Positions 60,113-63,993 of a DNA stretch of 63,993 bases are shown here, piece after piece. The notes under the pieces were generated by a model, which was given only the letters and a program-made list of their open reading frames with translations, was not told where the DNA came from and ran no database searches. Position numbers and translations under genes: made by a program. The stretch is from an uncultured Atopobium sp. (lineage in GTDB: Bacteria > Actinomycetota > Coriobacteriia > Coriobacteriales > Atopobiaceae): NCBI GenBank assembly GCA_916715765.1, contig CAKAPG010000007.1:1-63993 (forward strand), read 5' to 3'. Within the stretch, counting starts at the first letter, position 1, and each line of letters opens with the position of its first letter.

Positions 60113-61315
60113 CTATAGATTCCCTGTTAAAATATTGATATCAACTTTTTCCGATTTCTTAGATGACCAAACCCCAGCACAAATAGGAGAAGTCATTCCA
60201 ATAGCAAAAGGAATAAGGATGGTATAGACATCGAATCTAATTGGCCAATGAAGCAGAAGAATAACAATAACTGATAAGAAACAGCCAAGTAGAATTCCTA
60301 AAACAGATCCCATCGTTCCAATAAAAACGCTCTGGTAGATAAAGATGTTTCTGATTTGTCTAATTGAAGCACCAACAATTTTATAAACTGCAATATCTTT
60401 AAATTGTTCTTGGATGGTGATAACAAAAATATTAAAAATATTTACAGTTGAAATTATTCCAAGAAGAACTGAGACGACATAGACAAACAGCAAGATGTAG
60501 CTGAACCAAGTATCAAGCATGTCTAATACGTTTTGTCTTGTTGCCACAAGTGGATGAAGCCCTGTATTTTCTAATGCTTCTGTAAGATTAGAGTCTGTAT
60601 TAATCGCCTCGGTAATCTTTTTAGAGACTTCTGACAACTGATTCTGGTCTATAACTCGTGCGGAGATATAAATGTAATTTGAGGTCTCAAACAAAGAGTT
60701 GTTTGAATAAGTTGCAATTAGCTGATTGATTTCAGTAGGAAATGTCGAGAAAAGCTGTTCTTCTTGCTTTTCTAAAATTCCGACAATTTTAAATGTTTTT
60801 CTTTGTGAGCCAAAATCAATGTCAATACTATCTCCTATTTGGAGACCAGAAGCATCAGCAATCCTTGCTCCAATGATTATTTCATCATCCTTGTCAGGAA
60901 ATGTGCCTGTGTAACCAATTTTATAATTGTCTAGAAAGCTCTTATTAATTCCTCTAAGTGAATTCGCGAGTATTCTCTTATTATTATCATAAGTAACCGC
61001 CGAAACATTTAGACCTTTCACCCCTGTAACATCAGTCACTCCGTCAATCTTATTGATGAGATCTATGTCATCATCGGTGTAAAGGTTTAAATACGTATAG
61101 TTTAAGGCGTTGTCACCGGCTCCAAAAGCAACTGTTACAACATCAGCGTCAGCCACTCTCATCTCTTCTATCATCTTATGATAGAACGATGTCGAAAAAG
61201 TCAAAATGGCAGTTAGGAGAAATACTGAAATTCCAACAGCAAGAATCGTTAAACTATTTCTCTTTTTGTTTGCTGAATAAGCTCTTTTAACTAATAAATA
61301 CATTGAAGAATGCAT
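60113..61315 (-). CDS. MacB/FtsX-type ABC permease of the RiPP operon
   Basis: A 400-residue permease with one N-terminal helix (about residues 20-40), a MacB-like extracytoplasmic domain (about 45-255) and three C-terminal helices (about 268-295, 318-345 and 360-385). GASIRQIRNIFIYQSVFIG is the FtsX-type cytoplasmic loop. I use ATG at 61315 with GGAG six bases upstream; an in-frame TTG at 61327 abuts the ATPase stop. It should export the mature peptide or give self-immunity, with the ATPase encoded just upstream. Confidence 0.85.
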   Translation of the reverse strand: MHSSMYLLVKRAYSANKKRNSLTILAVGISVFLLTAILTFSTSFYHKMIEEMRVADADVVTVAFGAGDNALNYTYLNLYTDDDIDLINKIDGVTDVTGVKGLNVSAVTYDNNKRILANSLRGINKSFLDNYKIGYTGTFPDKDDEIIIGARIADASGLQIGDSIDIDFGSQRKTFKIVGILEKQEEQLFSTFPTEINQLIATYSNNSLFETSNYIYISARVIDQNQLSEVSKKITEAINTDSNLTEALENTGLHPLVATRQNVLDMLDTWFSYILLFVYVVSVLLGIISTVNIFNIFVITIQEQFKDIAVYKIVGASIRQIRNIFIYQSVFIGTMGSVLGILLGCFLSVIVILLLHWPIRFDVYTILIPFAIGMTSPICAGVWSSKKSEKVDINILTGNL

Positions 61316-61327
61316 TACAATCTCCAA

Positions 61328-62023
61328 TCAGACAAACTGGGTTTGGTTAAAAGTATCTTTTACCTGATGAAAGTCTCCATTTTCAATAGTGACTATACAG
61401 TCGCAATTTGCGGCTACTTTTGAAGAATGGGTAACAATAATCAAAGTCATATCTAACTCATTGGTAATTCGGTCAAACAGTTTTAAAACGTTTTCCTCAT
61501 TGTCGCTATCTAGATTACCTGTCGGCTCATCTGCTAATAGGATTCTAGGTTTATTAATAAGAGCTCGAGCAATTGCCACTCTCTGTTTTTCGCCTCCACT
61601 AATCGTAGAGACGTCATGTTTGAGTATGCTTGAAGGCAAATTCAAAACATCTAACAGATATGAGATATCAAACAAATCACTAGGACTTTCGAGGAAAAAT
61701 GTCGGAAGCAAAATGTTTTCTTCTACTGTTAAGGACTTGATGAGATTGAATGATTGAAATACATAGCCTATTAGATGCTGACGAATGTTACGAATCTCTT
61801 CTTGGGAGGCAGTTGAAATATTAGTATCATTTATATAAATTGAGCCCTCATCTGCAGTCTCAATTGATGAGATTAGTTTGAGAACAGTTGATTTTCCCAA
61901 ACCAGAACGTCCAACAATACAGTTTTTCTGCCCATCGTTAAAACTTGTAGACGCATGATTCAAAATTGTATGATATTGATCGCCATCTTTAAAAGATTTA
62001 GAAACATTCTCAAACTGTATCAT
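61328..62023 (-). CDS. MacB/LolD-type ABC ATPase of the RiPP operon
   Basis: A 231-residue ATPase: Walker A GRSGLGKST near residues 38-46, Q-loop GYVFQSFNLI, signature ISGGEKQRVAIARAL, Walker B ILLADEPTGNLD and H-loop VTHSS. The VFQSFNLI and DEPTGNLD strings are typical of MacB-family exporters. It sits between the BtrH-like gene and the permease and forms their energy source. GGAGG lies nine bases before the ATG. Confidence 0.92.
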   Translation of the reverse strand: MIQFENVSKSFKDGDQYHTILNHASTSFNDGQKNCIVGRSGLGKSTVLKLISSIETADEGSIYINDTNISTASQEEIRNIRQHLIGYVFQSFNLIKSLTVEENILLPTFFLESPSDLFDISYLLDVLNLPSSILKHDVSTISGGEKQRVAIARALINKPRILLADEPTGNLDSDNEENVLKLFDRITNELDMTLIIVTHSSKVAANCDCIVTIENGDFHQVKDTFNQTQFV

Positions 62024-62039
62024 GTTCGCTTACCTCCCT

Positions 62040-63047
62040 TTAGATACTTTGAATCCCTACTCTTGCTTCCTGTAAAGCTGCTTTTGTTGCACAATCCTCA
62101 AGTTCATAGACTTCGTCCAAAAAAGTTATAAGAATGCTTATCTTCTCCGACAACGAAAAATCTCTTAATGCATACAGCCTGTTAGATATGGCCGCCCAGT
62201 GCTTTTCCAATTCTTCAAATAGTCGTATGGAAGATTCAAAATTACATCCAATTTGTTGCGCTTGAATTAAAAAGTTCTTATATATACCTCTGTAAAATGA
62301 ATGCGTTTCTTCAAGTTCTGATATCAATTGAATAAGAAAGCCTATTTGAACGCCAAGGAATTTCTCACAAATTACCGAGGGTAAGCTTCTAGTTATTGAA
62401 TTAAATTGATTTTTGAATGAAAAAAGCGCACAGAGCCCACTGTTATCGTCTTGACGATACTTCTCCATATTTTTCTGCACAGATTCGTACAGGAGATTTT
62501 TATCGATCTCAAATGTTTTGTTACTTAAACTCTCTATGTAATACCCGTTAAATTCAGGTGAGAATGGTTGATAGGCTGAACTTCTTCCTAGAGCAACAGT
62601 TTCTTTTTCTATTTCTCTCTCTTGAGGGAGCAGAGAATCGAACAGAGAAAAGGTATCATCAGATTTTGAAGCAACCACAAAACAGTGAGCACCGCAATGA
62701 GACGCTCCAAATTTTTCTCTTAGTCTAGGGACATAATATCTATCCACTTGAACGCAAACTTTATGATTTTGATTTACTAATCGTTCTAGCTCTAGCGAGT
62801 TTTCATCGGATGATTTAAGGGGGTTACCAATTTTAACTTGGTTAAACCCGCACTTCCTAAATAAATTTTCTTCACAACTTCTTGTTCTGCCCATTATGAC
62901 TACTATGGGCAACCGATTGCTTTTCTCAACCCAGAAAGAAAAGCCATAACCTTCTCCAATGCCAAAGCACATTTCAGGAGTAATGTTTAACCCTTTATCT
63001 TTTAGGAGATATGATGCAGCTCCTAAATTACAATCACCTAATCCCAT
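62040..63047 (-). CDS. BtrH-like acyltransferase / papain-like peptidase-fold protein
   Basis: A 335-residue protein whose first 140 residues match the butirosin BtrH N-terminal domain: GDCNLGAASYLLKDKGL with Cys6, MCFGIGEGYGFSFW, then HCGAHCFVVASKSD with His121 and LFDSLL with Asp137, giving a plausible Cys-His-Asp triad. In butirosin biosynthesis BtrH transfers an acyl group from a carrier protein to the product. Here the carrier fused to the adenylating enzyme would be the donor. The C-terminal 190 residues are helical and unassigned. Start: ATG at 63047 with GGAG six bases upstream; the in-frame TTG at 63059 overlaps that site. Confidence 0.78.
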   Translation of the reverse strand: MGLGDCNLGAASYLLKDKGLNITPEMCFGIGEGYGFSFWVEKSNRLPIVVIMGRTRSCEENLFRKCGFNQVKIGNPLKSSDENSLELERLVNQNHKVCVQVDRYYVPRLREKFGASHCGAHCFVVASKSDDTFSLFDSLLPQEREIEKETVALGRSSAYQPFSPEFNGYYIESLSNKTFEIDKNLLYESVQKNMEKYRQDDNSGLCALFSFKNQFNSITRSLPSVICEKFLGVQIGFLIQLISELEETHSFYRGIYKNFLIQAQQIGCNFESSIRLFEELEKHWAAISNRLYALRDFSLSEKISILITFLDEVYELEDCATKAALQEARVGIQSI

Positions 63048-63105
63048 AATACTCTCCAAAGAAGAGGAAGATGCAGACCTTTAATTAGTCAAAACACATA
63101 ATTTA

Positions 63106-63126
63106 AGACAGGAAAAGCTCCTATCT
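63106..63126 (-). promoter_or_regulatory. Hairpin between precursor peptide gene and downstream operon
   Basis: On the minus strand AGATAGGA and TCCTGTCT can pair (eight pairs, one G-U) around GCTTT, eleven bases after the precursor stop. With no strong T run, it would be a leaky attenuator or an mRNA-stabilising stem, letting the peptide be made in excess over its enzymes. Confidence 0.45.
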
Positions 63127-63135
63127 CATAAAGAA

Positions 63136-63264
63136 TTACCAGCAAATTCCTCCACAACCACAACCACATGTTGGAGCAATCATCTCTTCAAGCTCTTCAA
63201 GTTCGCTCGTGTCAATCTGATTATTCTGCAAAATATCTTTCAGTTCGTCTTCCAAATTAGACAT
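63136..63264 (-). CDS. RiPP precursor peptide, Cys-Gly-rich core (42 residues)
   Basis: A 42-residue frame, too short for routine calling, from ATG at 63264 with GGGGGAG five bases upstream to TAA at 63138. Residues 1-29 form an acidic Leu/Glu-rich leader (MSNLEDELKDIL at the start, LEELEEM at 22-28). The rest is APTCGCGCGGICW, with Cys33, Cys35, Cys37 and Cys41. It is the first gene of the operon, before the BtrH-like, ABC, radical SAM, M50 and adenylating genes. I do not recognise a named family. The Cys-Gly pattern suits radical thioether formation. A longer in-frame start at 63300 is possible but has a weaker ribosome site. Confidence 0.85.
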   Translation of the reverse strand: MSNLEDELKDILQNNQIDTSELEELEEMIAPTCGCGCGGICW

Positions 63265-63338
63265 AAGACTCCCCCTTTGCATCATGACAATAGACTGCAT
63301 CTTCCTCTACCTCTAAATTGTAAAATTCATTTTTTAAA

Positions 63339-63348
63339 AACAATTGTT
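63339..63348. promoter_or_regulatory. Palindrome and possible promoter upstream of the RiPP operon
   Basis: AACAATTGTT is a perfect 10-bp palindrome about 75 bases before the precursor start. On the minus strand TTGTTT and TACAAT (about 15-16 bases apart, around 63320-63346) could be -35 and -10 boxes, with the palindrome overlapping the -35 as an operator. No regulator gene is in the cluster. Confidence 0.35.
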
Positions 63349-63990
63349 AAACAGCATGCATCAATAATTTTTATATCTAAATATTTACTTTTCATGGATA
63401 AAAATATACTTAACAATTAAATAAATTATTCCTTTTAATCATATTCATTATACGAAAAAAGAATAATTGAGCTCCATTAAATAATTTATGCGCTTAGGAG
63501 AGAGCATTAGAAAAGAAAGTGTCTCAATCAATTTTGTCGAGAAGGATCTATGAGGGACCGTGCGAGTCCGAATCGCAGATATTCCAGGATCGATCAATTC
63601 AAAGCCCGGTATCCATTTCGTGTGGATGCCAGGTTTCTCGTGCGAAAGCACTGCTAGTGGACGTGTTTCTCACCAAGCGGGTAGTACGAGGTAGAGAGCT
63701 TCTGGAGTGAGCCTGTTTTCTGCAAAGAATCTGTAACTTCTGCCTAAATAAGTAAAAGAATCGGTGGATTTGCCTGATTTCTTCAAAGAATCGGTGGCTC
63801 AAATACAGATTCTTTGCACTTTTCAGGCGCGCATAGTGAAAGTAAGGTGCGCGATGGCAGAAAGGCCCACTTGACGAGAAACCCGTGCGCCCGCACGCGC
63901 ACCTGGCGAGAAACCCGTGCGCTCGTACCGCACAACGCTTCGCAGAAAAGCCGTATACTTATGACGATATAAGTCCACGAAAGGATTGAT
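63349..63990. other. Spacer at the right edge, with hairpin and repeats
   Basis: No gene I trust. AT-rich to about 63490, then composition returns to that of the chromosome, marking the right end of the acquired block. AAAGAATC occurs at 63721, 63754 and 63785, twice as AAAGAATCGGTGG. The last copy begins a perfect 9-bp stem, CAAAGAATC (63784-63792) with GATTCTTTG (63808-63816). A 32-bp direct repeat lies at 63874-63932. TATACT near 63954 could be the -10 of the next gene. Confidence 0.45.
63874..63932. repeat. Two-copy 32-bp repeat based on GCGAGAAACCCGTGCGC
   Basis: ACGAGAAACCCGTGCGC at 63874 and GCGAGAAACCCGTGCGC at 63906 begin 32 bases apart, with similar GC-rich tails. The second contains GGCGAGAA (63905-63912). 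The minus strand near 43610-43624 carries the related GGCGAGAAACCCG. Confidence 0.5.
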
Positions 63991-63993
63991 ATG
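63991..63993 (+). CDS. Start codon of a gene running out of the window
   Basis: The window ends with ATG preceded by GAAAGGATTGAT, a good ribosome site, with a TATACT box about 35 bases upstream. Only the start codon is visible, so nothing can be said of the product. Confidence 0.5.

Noticed and set aside
63262..63300. Longer 54-residue form of the RiPP precursor
   Set aside because: The start at 63300 is in frame but the GGGGGAG site is placed for the shorter form; kept only as an alternative.
63530..63620. Possible tRNA remnant or attachment site (GAGTCCGAATCGCAG)
   Set aside because: The string resembles a T-arm but no acceptor, D or anticodon arms can be built around it.

Overview
The window looks like the chromosome of a Coriobacteriia member of the Atopobiaceae (Lancefieldella/Atopobium-like, a mouth or gut anaerobe). 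This rests on my recognition of the gene set: PPi-type phosphofructokinases, single-chain PurL, a fused ECF ATPase pair, AmaP/DUF2273/Asp23, and LPxTG and Cna-B/beta-helix surface proteins. No computation was done. Base composition is intermediate over most of the window. It becomes visibly AT-rich in two blocks, 33.9-38.5 kb and 55.8-63.4 kb, which look acquired.

Layout. 0-2.1 kb: a secreted beta-helix/Cna-B adhesin, cut by the window edge. 2.2-3.6 kb: an alkaline-shock envelope operon. 3.7-5.5 kb: a phosphate transporter with its DUF47 partner. 5.7-9.6 kb: an operon of pcrA, an mscS-like channel and mtnN. 9.8-15 kb: an LPYTG surface protein, uppP, a coiled-coil muralytic protein and an EamA exporter. 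15-28.6 kb: an M16C protease, a very large MacB-like ABC protein, a PepV-like dipeptidase, a MATE exporter and MetY. 28.7-33.6 kb: a SixA-CHAD fusion, asnS, pyrE and a LysR regulator. 33.9-38.5 kb: an AT-rich six-gene ABC cluster with three different permeases, framed by two related membrane-anchored proteins. 38.6-47.1 kb: engB, a HelD-like ATPase, a cupin, enolase and two tandem PPi-type phosphofructokinases. 47.2-55.7 kb: murB, an FMN-riboswitch-controlled riboflavin ECF transporter operon and purL.

The most interesting region is 55.8-63.3 kb: a compact AT-rich minus-strand operon that I read as an undescribed RiPP pathway. Its first gene is a 42-residue peptide with an acidic leader and a CGCGCGGICW tail. 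The following genes encode a BtrH-like acyltransferase, a MacB-type ABC ATPase and permease, a radical SAM/SPASM maturase, a winged-helix plus M50 metalloprotease fusion, and a fatty-acyl-AMP-ligase-like enzyme with a C-terminal carrier domain. Together they suggest a thioether-crosslinked peptide that is also acylated, cleaved at the membrane and exported.

Non-coding structure is rich. The octamer GGCGAGAA occurs at least 28 times on the two strands, including as the stem of a terminator, much like a DNA uptake sequence. Two copies of a 131-bp palindromic element lie about 20 kb apart in opposite orientations. Several spacers carry degenerate 20-24 bp tandem repeats. I found no rRNA, tRNA or CRISPR array.
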